From JAPPFW01 sp965231815 (GTDB lineage: Bacteria; Actinomycetota; Acidimicrobiia; Spongiisociales; Spongiisociaceae), in contig OZ246890.1 of NCBI GenBank assembly GCA_965231815.1, positions 3,844,001 to 3,908,000 on the forward strand: a stretch of 64,000 nt of DNA. The letters are read 5' to 3'. The position numbers were made by a program, and so were the translations under genes. The notes under the pieces were generated by a model, which saw only the letters and a program-made list of their open reading frames with translations, had not been told where the DNA came from and searched no databases. Shown here in pieces: positions 42,404 to 51,140 of this stretch (position 1 is its first letter; every line of letters begins with the position of its first letter).

Positions 42404-43734
42404 GTACCAACCCCTCCGACTGGCATCTGCGAGAGTCCTACACCTTCGACCGCAACGTGATCGCCGAGATCCATCGAGCGGCCAACACCGGCGTCTACCG
42501 CATCCGGGGTTGGGGCGCCAAGCGCAAGCTTCCCACCTTCGACGACCTCGTCTTCCTGGGGGCGTCCATGTCCAGATACCCGCTCGAGGGTTACCGGGAG
42601 TCGTGCGGGACCGACCTGCTGATCGGGGAGGAGCGGGCGGTTCGACCTCTCAAGCTCGAAATACCGGTAACGATCGCCGGGATGAGTTTCGGGTCGCTCT
42701 CCAGCCAAGCGAAGGAGGCTCTAGGTCGGGGCGCCACCACGATGGGAACATCGACTACCAGCGGGGACGGCGGGATGCTGCCGGAGGAGCGCGAGCATTC
42801 GTCGAAGCTCGTCTACCAGTATCTTCCGTCGAGGTACGGCCAGAATCCCGACGACCTGCGCTCCGCCGATGCGATTGAGGTGGTGGTGGGCCAGGGGGCG
42901 AAACCGGGAGGGGGCGGGATTCTCCTGGGCCGGAAAGTCAGCGAGCGGGTGGCTGGGATGCGCACTCTGCCTGCGGGAATCGACCAGAGATCGGCCTGCC
43001 GCCATCCCGACTGGACCGGGCCGGACGACCTCCAGATCAAGATCCACGAGTTGCGGGAGGTGGTCGACTGGCAGGTTCCGATCTATGTCAAGATCGGCGC
43101 CGCCCGACCTTTCTACGACACGGCACTGGCGGTCAAGGCCGGCGCCGACGCGGTGGTGGTCGACGGTATGCAGGGCGGCACGGCTGCCACCCAGGACGCG
43201 TTCATCGAGCATGTGGGTATCCCTACCATCGCGGCCATACCGGAGGCGGTCCGAGCCCTACGAGACCTCGACGTTCACCGCAAATCGGTCAAGCTGATCG
43301 CCTCGGGTGGTATCCGCTCGGGCGCCGACGTCGCCAAGGCGTTGGCACTGGGCGCGGACGCCGTATCGATCGGCACCGCGGCTCTGATCGCCATCGGCGA
43401 CAACCACCCGGCCCACGACGGCGAGTACCAAAAGCTTGGCTCGGCGGCGGGTTATTGGGACGATCTGCAAGACGGAACCGACCCGGCCGGTATCGCCACC
43501 CAGGACCCCCGGCTGGCCTCCCGCCTCGACCCGGTGATCGCGGGTCGCCGATTGGCCAACTACCTCCAGGTGCTGACTCTGGAGACCCAAATGATCGCCC
43601 GGGCGTGTGGCAAGTCACACATCACCAACCTCGAGCCCGAGGACCTAGCCGCGCTGACCGTCGAGGCAGCCGCCATGGCGCAAGTCCCGATCGCCGGCAC
43701 CGACTGGATTCCGGGGGGCAGGCGCGAACGCTAG
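42400..43734 (+). CDS. N-methylglutamate synthase subunit C-like (FMN glutamate synthase domain, GlxD type)
   Basis: 444 residues of the Glu_synthase fold, an FMN TIM barrel: ITIAGMSFGSLSSQAKEALG-like VTIAGMSFGSLS, TSTTSGDGGMLPEERE, IEVVVGQGAKPGGGGIL, GADAVVVDGMQGGTAATQDA and KLIASGGIRSGADVAKALAL, then GADAVSIGTAALIA. The iron-sulfur Cys cluster expected in this family is represented by Cys in the C-terminal segment RACGKSHITNL. It reduces the iminium intermediate in the synthase reaction. Last gene of the mgsABC-like operon; transcription appears to end in the following non-coding gap. Confidence 0.85.
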   Translation: MSTNPSDWHLRESYTFDRNVIAEIHRAANTGVYRIRGWGAKRKLPTFDDLVFLGASMSRYPLEGYRESCGTDLLIGEERAVRPLKLEIPVTIAGMSFGSLSSQAKEALGRGATTMGTSTTSGDGGMLPEEREHSSKLVYQYLPSRYGQNPDDLRSADAIEVVVGQGAKPGGGGILLGRKVSERVAGMRTLPAGIDQRSACRHPDWTGPDDLQIKIHELREVVDWQVPIYVKIGAARPFYDTALAVKAGADAVVVDGMQGGTAATQDAFIEHVGIPTIAAIPEAVRALRDLDVHRKSVKLIASGGIRSGADVAKALALGADAVSIGTAALIAIGDNHPAHDGEYQKLGSAAGYWDDLQDGTDPAGIATQDPRLASRLDPVIAGRRLANYLQVLTLETQMIARACGKSHITNLEPEDLAALTVEAAAMAQVPIAGTDWIPGGRRER

Positions 43735-44060
43735 AAACCAACACTTGAAGAGTTCTGGAGAGCAGAGCAACACCGGGAATGGTCCAACGTGCAGCAGTCG
43801 CCGGTACCTAGCGACCGGCCAACGGGGCGGGGAAGATCGACGTAGAGGACGGCGCCGATCAAAGCCGACAGCGGAACGCTCAATAGGTCACCACTCCTCG
43901 GAAGTAGTAGGACGCAGACTCCCGACTGAATCCGGCGAGTTCCGACAGTATGGGGAATACAACTGAACCAGATTATCCCGCCGGCCAAGATCTGCATCGG
44001 GCCGGGCTAGAAGCGGTGGGACCCCCATCAGGGCGGTAGGAGGGTTGTACTATCACGACA
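43735..44060. other. Non-coding gap after mgsC-like gene
   Basis: About 325 bp with no convincing gene on either strand. It ends with AT-richer TATCACGACAATGATGTATCATACCG just before the small membrane protein at 44061, which may be its promoter. The stretch GTGGGACCCCCATCAGGGCGGTAGGAGGGT (44010-44040 region) resembles the hairpin area of the IS110 left end (16395-16422) in part, too weakly to call. Confidence 0.35.
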
Positions 44061-44327
44061 ATGATGTATCATACCGATATGGAATCTTCTATTTCGTTCT
44101 GGATCAACCCGATAATCCTGGTAGGTGTGACGACATTGCTATGGCGCTCCCAGGTCAGAAAGTTCGACCAGATTTCCAAACGCTTCGACCAGGTCGACAA
44201 ACGCTTCGAGCGGACTGACCGGCAACTCCGCGAGATTAACCGTGAAGTGGTGACCAACGGCAAGAGTATCGCCCGCATGGTGGGACGACACGAGGGCCAC
44301 CCCCATGACATGGCAACCGTCGAGTAG
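44061..44327 (+). CDS. Small membrane-anchored coiled-coil protein
   Basis: 88 residues: one N-terminal hydrophobic segment (ISFWINPIILVGVTTLLW), then a heptad stretch RKFDQISKRFDQVDKRFERT and DRQLREINREVV, ending GKSIARMVGRHEGHPHD. The arrangement, an anchor followed by a coiled coil, is common in small uncharacterised actinobacterial and cyanobacterial proteins. ATG 44061 and 44064 are adjacent; ATG 44079 is a further option. No operon partner on the plus strand. The RFxQxDxRF pattern also occurs in the small protein at 24233-24400. Confidence 0.6.
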   Translation: MMYHTDMESSISFWINPIILVGVTTLLWRSQVRKFDQISKRFDQVDKRFERTDRQLREINREVVTNGKSIARMVGRHEGHPHDMATVE

Positions 44328-44412
44328 GCCCGAACCCGGCACAAGCCGACAGCGCCCGATGGTAGGTGTAGGAGACTTCTACGCTCCCCGCCTTCTCAAG
44401 GGGATGGGATTG

Positions 44413-45465
44413 CTAGATCCCCGAACGCCCAAGGGCTCCTAGGCCACCCGTGCTACGCCCTTCCAGTCGTCGCCCTACTCCGTCAAGACCCGCCGCCACG
44501 ACGAGCGCCGCTCCGGCGCTCACACGGAACCAGAAGGGGGCTACGCCGAAAAGAAGCAGACCGTTGTTCAGAAGCCCGACAAACAGGACACCGGCTATCA
44601 CACCGATCAGCGAGCCCCGCCCGCCGCCGAAAGCTACGCCGCCGAGTAGCACCGCGCTCAAGACGTTCAACTCGAGACCGTCGCCGGTGAGCGGCGGCGC
44701 CGCGTCAAGCCTCGATACGAGGATCATCGCCCCCACCGCACTTCCGGCCCCGGTAGCCATGTACAGGTACACGGGAATGGCCTTGACCCGGATCCCCGCC
44801 CGGAAGGCAGCCCGGGCGTTGACACCGATAGCTACGACGTAACGGCCCCACCTCGTTTTGTAGAGGAAGACGGCGCCGAGCAATACAGCCACCGCGGCTA
44901 TGGCGACCGGAACGGGGATCTCCAGCCACCGGACCCGGCCTCGACCGATGACGGCAAAGGTGTCACCGAACCCCGAGGCGGTCCGTCCTTCACTCACCAC
45001 GAACACCAGCCCGCGAACACCCGTGAAGAATCCCAAGGTGACCACGATCGGGGACAGTCCCAGCGGAGACGACAGTATCCCCTGCGCGGCCCCCACCGCC
45101 AAGCCGATCAGCACCACGATGATCAGGGCAGGCAAGATACCCATGACGCCGAGGAGTTTTCCGAGGAGAACCGCGCACAGGCCCGTGATCGAGCCGATCG
45201 CGAAGTCGACGTATCCGGCCATAAGGAGAAGAGCGCTCGGTATGGCGAGGGTGGCGATGACTGCGGTCTGCAACAGGACCAAGCGGAAGTTCGACACCGT
45301 GAAGAACCGGTCGGAGAAGATAGCGAAGAAAACGATCTCGACCACCAGCGCCCCGACGATCCCGTTGCGGAGGATCTTGGCCCAGGTTCCGGCGATCTCT
45401 TGCTGGTTGCCTCCCAGCAAGGACGCAACTCTCGATCGGAGACCCACCGGCTCACGTCTAACCAT
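44413..45465 (-). CDS. Sugar ABC transporter permease, RbsC type
   Basis: 350 residues, about eight to ten spans, BPD_transp_2 family. Landmarks: LLLMAGYVDFAIGSITGLCA (position of 'GGIDLSVGS'), VVTLGFFTGVRGLVFVVSEG, YVVAIGVNARAAFRAGIRVK, LVSRLDAAPPLTGDGLELN and VLLGGVAFGGGRGSLIGV. It is a single gene on this side of the PIN toxin pair. A compatible binding protein (46771-48135) and a single-domain ATPase (51141-51989) are encoded within 7 kb, so the three may make one importer although they are not in one operon. Confidence 0.88.
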   Translation of the reverse strand: MVRREPVGLRSRVASLLGGNQQEIAGTWAKILRNGIVGALVVEIVFFAIFSDRFFTVSNFRLVLLQTAVIATLAIPSALLLMAGYVDFAIGSITGLCAVLLGKLLGVMGILPALIIVVLIGLAVGAAQGILSSPLGLSPIVVTLGFFTGVRGLVFVVSEGRTASGFGDTFAVIGRGRVRWLEIPVPVAIAAVAVLLGAVFLYKTRWGRYVVAIGVNARAAFRAGIRVKAIPVYLYMATGAGSAVGAMILVSRLDAAPPLTGDGLELNVLSAVLLGGVAFGGGRGSLIGVIAGVLFVGLLNNGLLLFGVAPFWFRVSAGAALVVAAGLDGVGRRLEGRSTGGLGALGRSGI

Positions 45466-45556
45466 CGCGCCTCAATCCGGTAGCGATGGTCATGAGAATA
45501 GAGAAGTCACGGCGGCGGCCCGGTCGCTGCCGGCAGATCGAGATCGCTTGATGCGT

Positions 45557-45982
45557 TCATATGAAGTCAGCAGCAGGATCGAATGAGCGGAGGAACCCGG
45601 CCGCCGTCAGGATCTCAACGCCGCGAAACGGGTTCATGACCAGCAAGTCGGAATCGCCGGTGACGATATATGCAGCGGCCCCGTTGACGGCTAGTTCCAA
45701 GATTCGGTCGTCATCAGGATCTCTGCAAGCCTGGACGGATTCGGTGATCTCGATCAGGTCCGATTCACGTATCAAGGACACAAGGAACTCGTTCCGTTCT
45801 TCAAGGGAGACATACTGGTCGAACCTCTCCCGGCCGAGGACACGACTCAACTCCATTACCAAAGAGTCGGAAACCAAGATGGTCCCACTATCCAACGCCC
45901 TATCAAAGGCCCGTCGGGGCACGGAATTGTCGAAGAGTAAGGCACTGACGATGGTGTTGGTGTCGAAGACAAATCGGATCAT
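45557..45982 (-). CDS. PIN-domain toxin (COG1569-type putative endoribonuclease)
   Basis: 141 residues: RFVFDTNTIVSALLF with the first catalytic Asp, MELSRVLGRERFDQYV with the conserved Glu, ACRDPDDDRILELAV and YIVTGDSDLLVM with the remaining acidic residues. This is the 'putative toxin-antitoxin system toxin component, PIN family' pattern. PIN toxins are Mg-dependent RNases that often cut tRNA or rRNA. The start overlaps the stop of the upstream antitoxin gene by 4 bases (ATGA), giving a standard antitoxin-first operon. All acidic positions are present, so it should be active. No MITE copy is next to it. Confidence 0.85.
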   Translation of the reverse strand: MIRFVFDTNTIVSALLFDNSVPRRAFDRALDSGTILVSDSLVMELSRVLGRERFDQYVSLEERNEFLVSLIRESDLIEITESVQACRDPDDDRILELAVNGAAAYIVTGDSDLLVMNPFRGVEILTAAGFLRSFDPAADFI

Positions 45983-46203
45983 TCCTCATCCAGGATGGAT
46001 TGCAGGATATCCGGAGTCAGACCGCGAGCTTCCGCGTTACGGCTGACCTCGTACATGATCTTCTGGAGTGTCCTCCCGGGGCGTGCTATATCGTGTAAGC
46101 GTAGGTTGACCAAAAGGTCGAGCTTACGGCGATCGGTAGCGGAAGCCGAACGGTATAACTCGGCCACCTCGGAATCAACCGAAACTGTTATCTGGTCAGC
46201 CAC
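45979..46203 (-). CDS. Antitoxin of the PIN toxin pair
   Basis: About 74 residues from GTG 46203 (VADQITVSVDSEVAELYRSA); a TTG at 46263 would add 20 residues of low conservation. The rest reads DRRKLDLLVNLRLHD, then TLQKIMYEVSRNAEARGLTP and DILQSILDEE. That matches the short antitoxins found before COG1569 PIN toxins ('xxxxxxAEARGLTPEILQxIL'), with an N-terminal ribbon-like strand for DNA contact and a C-terminal helix that binds the toxin. The gene overlaps the toxin start, so the two are coupled. Confidence 0.75.
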   Translation of the reverse strand: MADQITVSVDSEVAELYRSASATDRRKLDLLVNLRLHDIARPGRTLQKIMYEVSRNAEARGLTPDILQSILDEE

Positions 46204-46588
46204 TCTCTGCGGTTCTCCGGTCGAGACACTCGTATCGGAATTGGCCCCGCCGAAGCGTTGCAACCACTTCCACTGGGGTCTCCTGAGGCATCCCGAAGGA
46301 TGTTACTAGGGGTTCGAGATTACCAGCCAGGGTGACGAGCTCGAAGCCGGCCGCGGCGCGTGGTGCCTCCGAAGAGCGCGGCAGGATGAAATCGCGGCTT
46401 GCACCGATGCCGAGGCTGGCGGTCTGGATTCGGTTGTGTGCTGGGGTGACATGGCCGACGGCGGCGGCGAGGAGCTTGCCATACCGGTCCATGTCCTAGC
46501 CGTTGCCGGTCTCCGCGTTGAATACGTCACACAACTGGAGTATGGCCTCCGACCCGTAGGCGCCGATCGGGTAGTCCCAGGCCCGCAC
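46196..46588 (-). pseudogene. Possible gene with in-frame TAG, unknown family
   Basis: From GTG 46588 the frame reads VRAWDYPIGAYGSEAILQLC, DVFNAETGNG, then TAG (46496-46498), then DMDRYGKLLAAAVGHVTPAH, SLGIGASRDFILPRSSEA and TLAGNLEPLVTSFGMPQETP. Composition on both sides of the stop is protein-like and the frame is otherwise open for 131 codons, so it may be one broken gene. No family is recognised. Its end overlaps the antitoxin start. The rest of the gap (46589-46770) has no gene I can support. Confidence 0.3.
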
Positions 46589-46770
46589 TCAAGCCTCTGT
46601 ACCTCGCGTATCTTCCACAAGCGCCGGGCGGGCGCTCGGGGGATATGGGAGGGGCATGACGTTCCAGCTAGCTCACCCGCCCAGCCGCTCTCCCTCTTAC
46701 GTGAGGCGGCCGACATAGCGCCACTGAGGGCGCCGTTTGCCGGCCGCCTTACTTGTTCGGATGTGCTCGT

Positions 46771-48135
46771 CTAGCTGAGGAACTCTGCGTAGTTGTCCAG
46801 CACTTGCTGTGCGAACTCCCCCATACCCGGCGTTATGGCCACGTAGTTGAGGACCAAGCTCGTGGGCGGCTGCCCTTCGAGGATGTTCGCCGGCAGGTCG
46901 GCTACCGCCTTGCCCAACTGGTCGAGGATCAAAGCGCCCGACACGCGGTAGATACCGTACTCGTCGGCGCCGGCCAGTAGCTCCAGAGCTTCGTTCTGTC
47001 CGTCCATTCCTCCGACGAACACCTCGCCCGGATCTCTACCTTCCGACTCGATCTGGCCCACGAACGCCTGGTAGGCGCCGAGAGCGCCGGCGTCGTTGAT
47101 ACCGATGACCATGTTGAGGCCCGGGTCGGCTTGCAGGAAGGTCTCGGTAGCCTCCAGCCCGCTGCCTTCGGCAACCGACTCCGCCTCGAGGGGTGCCACA
47201 CCGGTCGCCTCGGTAATGATCTGGCGGATCGGGTCGGTGCGGTCCGTACACGCCGTGCCACATTGGTCGAACGTGAAGAGCGCCCAGGAGAAGGTCTCCG
47301 GATCGCCGGTGAAGTCCTCTTCCAACCAGCGAAGCGCTTCAGCCGCCACGGCTCGGGCTCCGGCGATATTCGCGTAGACGATGGACGAGTCGCCACCGGG
47401 TATTGATGTCGAATAGCCGACGATCACTATGCCTGCGTCCTTGGCCGACTGGACCACGGGTAGATACGGATCGACTCCGCACAGCGGCAGGAACACGATA
47501 GCGTCGACACCGGCGGCGACGAATCCCTCTATGTCCTGAACCTGCTTCTCGCAGTCACCGTTCGCGGATCCTTCCAACCATTCGTAACCACGCCTCTCGG
47601 CCTCCAGCCTCGCCGGGTCGGCGACGATCGGGTAGATGCCGGCGCTCTCATTGCCGTAGCTGAACGCGATCTTGCCTCTGATCTCAGGCTCCATCGCCTC
47701 CTCGATCATTTGCTGGGCGTCGGCTAGAGCAGCCTTCGCCTCGGCGAGCGCCGCCTGGGAAGCCTCATCCCCCTCCATAGCCACCGAAGCCATCTGCTGG
47801 GCGTCGGCTAGAGCAGCCTCCGCCTCGGCGAGCGCCATCTGGGAAGCCTCATCCCCCTCCATAGCCACCGAAGCCGCATCCTGCGCTGCTTCCAGTTCGG
47901 CCTGAGCCTGGGCCAACGCTGCCGCCGCCGCCTCCGCTTCGGCCTGAGCAGCCTCTGCGGCGGCCTGTGCCTGAGCAGCCTGGGATTGGGCCGCGGCCGC
48001 TTCGGCCGCGGCGTCGCTGTCGTCGCCGTCACCGCACGCGAACGCGACCAGTGAAAGGGCCGCCAGCAAAACAACGAATCTCCACCTTCGGCTTGGTTGC
48101 CCAGGTGCGTTTACCACCCTGCTTCTTCGTGACAT
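46771..48135 (-). CDS. Sugar-binding lipoprotein (PBP1 type) with long coiled-coil stalk
   Basis: ATG 48135 behind GGAGGATCC gives about 454 residues (MSRRSRVVNAPGQPSRRWRF). The signal peptide ends at Cys34 (LVAFAC). Residues about 41-147 are a charged Ala/Glu/Gln coiled coil, including two near-identical 28-residue units (88-115 and 116-143, core AMEGDEASQ.ALAEA). From residue 153 a periplasmic binding domain of the RbsB/XylF class follows: GKIAFSYGNESAGIYPIV, GVDAIVFLPLCGVDPYLPVV, DAGIVIVGYSTSIPGG and GINDAGALGAYQAFV. The stalk would hold the ligand domain away from the membrane. The same stalk is found on the peptide-type binding protein at 3623-5540. Confidence 0.85.
   Translation of the reverse strand: MSRRSRVVNAPGQPSRRWRFVVLLAALSLVAFACGDGDDSDAAAEAAAAQSQAAQAQAAAEAAQAEAEAAAAALAQAQAELEAAQDAASVAMEGDEASQMALAEAEAALADAQQMASVAMEGDEASQAALAEAKAALADAQQMIEEAMEPEIRGKIAFSYGNESAGIYPIVADPARLEAERRGYEWLEGSANGDCEKQVQDIEGFVAAGVDAIVFLPLCGVDPYLPVVQSAKDAGIVIVGYSTSIPGGDSSIVYANIAGARAVAAEALRWLEEDFTGDPETFSWALFTFDQCGTACTDRTDPIRQIITEATGVAPLEAESVAEGSGLEATETFLQADPGLNMVIGINDAGALGAYQAFVGQIESEGRDPGEVFVGGMDGQNEALELLAGADEYGIYRVSGALILDQLGKAVADLPANILEGQPPTSLVLNYVAITPGMGEFAQQVLDNYAEFLS
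47707..47874 (-). repeat. Two 84-bp tandem repeats within the coiled-coil stalk
   Basis: Units 47791-47874 and 47707-47790 encode residues 88-115 and 116-143 of the binding protein. They differ at only two residues (Met/Ala and Glu/Lys). Length 28 equals four heptads, so adding or losing a unit keeps the coiled coil in register. Confidence 0.8.
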
Positions 48136-48322
48136 GGATCCTCCTACTCCTGATCCGCAGAGAATCATGATAACCCGCCTGCCGAGACCCTGCCCGTTAC
48201 GGTCAAGGAAATGCCTGGTTAAACGGGCGCGAGCACAGTTCCCGCATGCGGTTGCCGAGATGGAACTATCGTCTCGTCCGGCGCCTCGGAGGGCTCGCCA
48301 AACTCCCTTGGGGTGTCCCCAT

Positions 48323-49123
48323 TTACCGTCCTGCCATCCACTCGAGCGTGACCCTGTTGAAGGTTGCGGGATCTTGCATGCCGAACAGATGCGACCCGCC
48401 GGGGAACACCACAAGTTCGGCATCCGGGATCCCGTCAGCCAGTTCGCGGCTAAAGAAGGGCGGCAGGCACATGTCGAGTTCGCCCACGGTTACGAGCGTT
48501 GGAGCTCGGACAAGTCCCAATCGGTCGGCTTCGTTGTGAGTCAGGTTTGCCTCAAGCTGCCCGGCAAGTCCTTCGATAGGAGACGAGTTCTCCTTCATCC
48601 GAGCGAGGATCTCAAGCGCCAGATCGTATTGTCTGGTCAGGAAGTCGGGCGGGAAGAGGTAGAGCAGGGCTGCCTCGTAGTAGAAATCAAGGCCGCCCCT
48701 CTCGAGAAACCCCTTGAGCAAGGACAGGTACAACTTGGCGTAACCGTGGGTCTTCGCCCAGGCGCCATGGAGTTGGAGGGTGGCCACGCGCTCAGGGAAG
48801 TCGATGGCCAGTCTGAGTGAGATTGCACCCCCGAGAGACATGCCGGACAGGTGACACGTTTCTATTCCGAGATGGTCCAAGAGATCGATCGTGTCATCGA
48901 CCATCATCGGGACGGTGTAAGGACCTGACGGGGCCGAACTGCGACCCGATCCGCGATTGTCGAAGATCAGGCACCGGTATTGATGCTGGTACTCCTCGAC
49001 CTGGGGCAGCCATCGGGATCCGTCGGCGCCGGTGCCGCGCACGAACACCACGGGTGGGCCTTCGGCGGTCCCGTGCCATTCGTAGTAGAGGTCAACGCCT
49101 GTGCTGAGATTCGCTATCGGCAT
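48323..49123 (-). CDS. Alpha/beta-hydrolase
   Basis: 266 residues. The oxyanion strand is PVVFVRGTGADGSRWLPQVE, followed by CLIFDNRGSGRSSAP, the nucleophile elbow LSGMSLGGAISLRLA (Ser), the acid in VTVGELDMCLPPFFS (Asp) and the His in FPGGSHLFGMQDP. The cap between strands 6 and 7 is helical. This is close to 3-oxoadipate enol-lactonases and similar esterases (PcaD-like), but 'GxMSLGG' occurs in many subfamilies, so only hydrolase of an ester, lactone or C-C bond is supported. It is on the same strand as the amidase and binding protein but with sizeable gaps to both, so it may be monocistronic. Confidence 0.85.
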   Translation of the reverse strand: MPIANLSTGVDLYYEWHGTAEGPPVVFVRGTGADGSRWLPQVEEYQHQYRCLIFDNRGSGRSSAPSGPYTVPMMVDDTIDLLDHLGIETCHLSGMSLGGAISLRLAIDFPERVATLQLHGAWAKTHGYAKLYLSLLKGFLERGGLDFYYEAALLYLFPPDFLTRQYDLALEILARMKENSSPIEGLAGQLEANLTHNEADRLGLVRAPTLVTVGELDMCLPPFFSRELADGIPDAELVVFPGGSHLFGMQDPATFNRVTLEWMAGR

Positions 49124-49266
49124 GAGGCTCCCTGATCACGATCACTGCCATATATGTCCTGGGAGGGTACCAAATCCACCTTGCGGGGTTCACAGTCCTG
49201 GCAAACTACCTGGTAGATGCTCTGTGGTCAGGACGCTACCCATTTGTACGGGCTTTTCAGTACCCC

Positions 49267-50685
49267 CTACAACCCGGCCGAAGGCGGAAACCCGGGGTCC
49301 GGGAGAACCGCGGCTATACCGGCGGCTACGTCCATGACCGCGTTCTCCGACCGGGCCGGACCGGTCAGCTGGATGCCCAGAGGAAGCCCCTCGCGGTCCA
49401 GACCGTTAGGAATCGCGCACACAGGTAGTCCGAACAGGTCCTGCGCGACTGTGTAGTCCATCACGACATCACGGAATAGCGCCTTCCCGGAACCGTCGGA
49501 CGAAAGGTCAGGCTCTGCGATTGTGGACGGTCCCCCGGCGGTGATCGGAGTCATCACCACATCAACCTCGTCGAACAGGCGAGCGAAACGATGCCCGAGT
49601 GCCCGCGCCCTCTCCCGTGCCGACAGGTAGTCCGCCAGGGAGACATCGGCAGACATCTCTAGCCGTCCTCTGACATCAGCGCCGTATTCCGACGCCCGCT
49701 CGGGGAAGATCCCCATGACCGACGAGTGCGTATGGTGTGCTTCGGCCATCTGGATCGTCGCAAAGGTGGGCCGGATCTCCTCCGCTCCCCGGAAGCTCAG
49801 AGGGACGAGACGAGCGCCTCCCTGTGACACGGATCGGGTTGCCGCATCGAACCGGGCCTGGTGATCCTCCCGGAGAGCCCGGGGATGCAGATCGGCCACC
49901 AACCCGATCCGAGTCCCGGCCAGGGAGGCCGCTACAGAGCCCGAAGGTGGTGGGTCACGGAGCGTGGCGGGGTCTGAAGCGTCGTATCCGGCCATGGCGC
50001 CCAGACCCAACGCCAGATCGGGAACCGTCCTCGCCAGCGGGCCCGGGTGGTCGAGGGACGGAGCGAGTGACACCGCGCCCCGCTTGCTTACACGACCGTA
50101 AGTTGGCTTGATCCCTGCGATCCCGCAGAAGCAGGCCGGAATTCGTATGGAGCCGCCGGTGTCGCTCCCGAGCGCCAGAGGTACCATGCCGGTGGCTACC
50201 GCCGCCGCCGAACCTCCGCTGGAACCGCCCGGTACGCGGTCTCTATTCCAGGGGTTACGAGTGCTGCCCAGCGTCGCGTGCTGGGTGGTGATGCCCCAGC
50301 CGAACTCATGAGAACGGGTAGTGCCCAGGATGATCGCCCCTGCCTGTCGCCAGCGCGCCACGGCCGCCGCGTCGGAACCGGCGACACGATCCGCCAGGAT
50401 CGTCGACCCGTTACAACCCACCGCTCTCTCAACGTCGAAGAGTTCCTTGATGGCGACGGGCACGCCGTGGAGGGGACCTCTCCACTCGTCCCTGGCAAGT
50501 TCGTCGCTGCACCGCCGCGCATCGTCGACGGCGCGCTCGTGCAACACCTCCCGGAAAGCACCGATGGACGGATCGAGATGGTCTATCCGCCGGAGTGACG
50601 ACTTGACAACTTCGAGAGGCGAGACCGCGCCGCGCCGGTAGGCGTCGGCTAGTTGTGTAGCCGAGTGTTTCCAGAGGTCTATCAT
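49267..50685 (-). CDS. Amidase (amidase signature family)
   Basis: 472 residues with the complete Ser-Ser-Lys triad: Lys in HGVPVAIKELFDVE, the cis-Ser in LALGSDTGGSIRIPACF and the nucleophile region RVPGGSSGGSAAAVATGM, from which the Gly/Ser-rich signature is recognised. The C-terminus (LPLGIQLTGPARSENAVMDV) is typical. The family hydrolyses amides, including short-chain amides, aryl amides and urea-type carboxylates; a GatA role is unlikely because GatB and GatC are absent and length and context differ. The start shares one base with the stop of the upstream cupin gene (TGATG). Substrate unknown. Confidence 0.88.
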   Translation of the reverse strand: MIDLWKHSATQLADAYRRGAVSPLEVVKSSLRRIDHLDPSIGAFREVLHERAVDDARRCSDELARDEWRGPLHGVPVAIKELFDVERAVGCNGSTILADRVAGSDAAAVARWRQAGAIILGTTRSHEFGWGITTQHATLGSTRNPWNRDRVPGGSSGGSAAAVATGMVPLALGSDTGGSIRIPACFCGIAGIKPTYGRVSKRGAVSLAPSLDHPGPLARTVPDLALGLGAMAGYDASDPATLRDPPPSGSVAASLAGTRIGLVADLHPRALREDHQARFDAATRSVSQGGARLVPLSFRGAEEIRPTFATIQMAEAHHTHSSVMGIFPERASEYGADVRGRLEMSADVSLADYLSARERARALGHRFARLFDEVDVVMTPITAGGPSTIAEPDLSSDGSGKALFRDVVMDYTVAQDLFGLPVCAIPNGLDREGLPLGIQLTGPARSENAVMDVAAGIAAVLPDPGFPPSAGL

Positions 50686-51080
50686 CAGAGGTCGCTCGCC
50701 GGTACGTAGCCGGCGTCCTCGAGGCTTGCCGCACCGCCCAGAACCCAGTAGATGATCAGTTCCTCGGTGCCTACCGACTCGGCGCCGTGCAGGGTGTTGC
50801 GCGGGATGAAGATGATGTCGCCCGGCCCCACGTCATACCATCTGTCCCCCACGAGGTGCCGGCCCCGCCCGGACTGGACGATCACCACCTCTTCAGCGTT
50901 GGGATGAAGGTGGATCTCGTGGGTTCCTCCATGTGGCGGATAGATCGTCTGGCCCACTCCGGTGAGTTCGGCGCCGTTTCGTTCGCCGTTCACCAACCAG
51001 CGAACATCGAGATGGCTGAAGGCCGTTCCCGAGAGGTCGGACGGGGGCGTCGTGTCGGCGCGTACGACGTATTCGGACAC
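50685..51080 (-). CDS. Cupin-domain protein
   Basis: 131 residues, one cupin fold: HGGTHEIHLHPNAEEVVIVQ gives the first motif with three His and Glu, GDIIFIPRNTLHGAESVGTE the second. N-terminal strand VRWLVNGERNGAELTGVGQT is as in small RmlC-like cupins. It is translationally coupled to the amidase gene and divergent from the ATPase gene at 51141, so the 60-bp gap between them holds both promoters. Its job is probably in the same degradative step as the amidase; small cupins may act as isomerases, oxygenases or sensors. Confidence 0.75.
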   Translation of the reverse strand: MSEYVVRADTTPPSDLSGTAFSHLDVRWLVNGERNGAELTGVGQTIYPPHGGTHEIHLHPNAEEVVIVQSGRGRHLVGDRWYDVGPGDIIFIPRNTLHGAESVGTEELIIYWVLGGAASLEDAGYVPASDL

Positions 51081-51140
51081 TCGGACTCCTTTCGTGAGGA
51101 GGGATATACTCTATCTACTCTCCCGACAAGCGAGCTTGCG

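Noticed and set aside
50787..51140. N-terminal extension of the ATPase at 51141
   Set aside because: It reads antisense through the cupin gene; ABC ATPase homology begins after ATG 51141.
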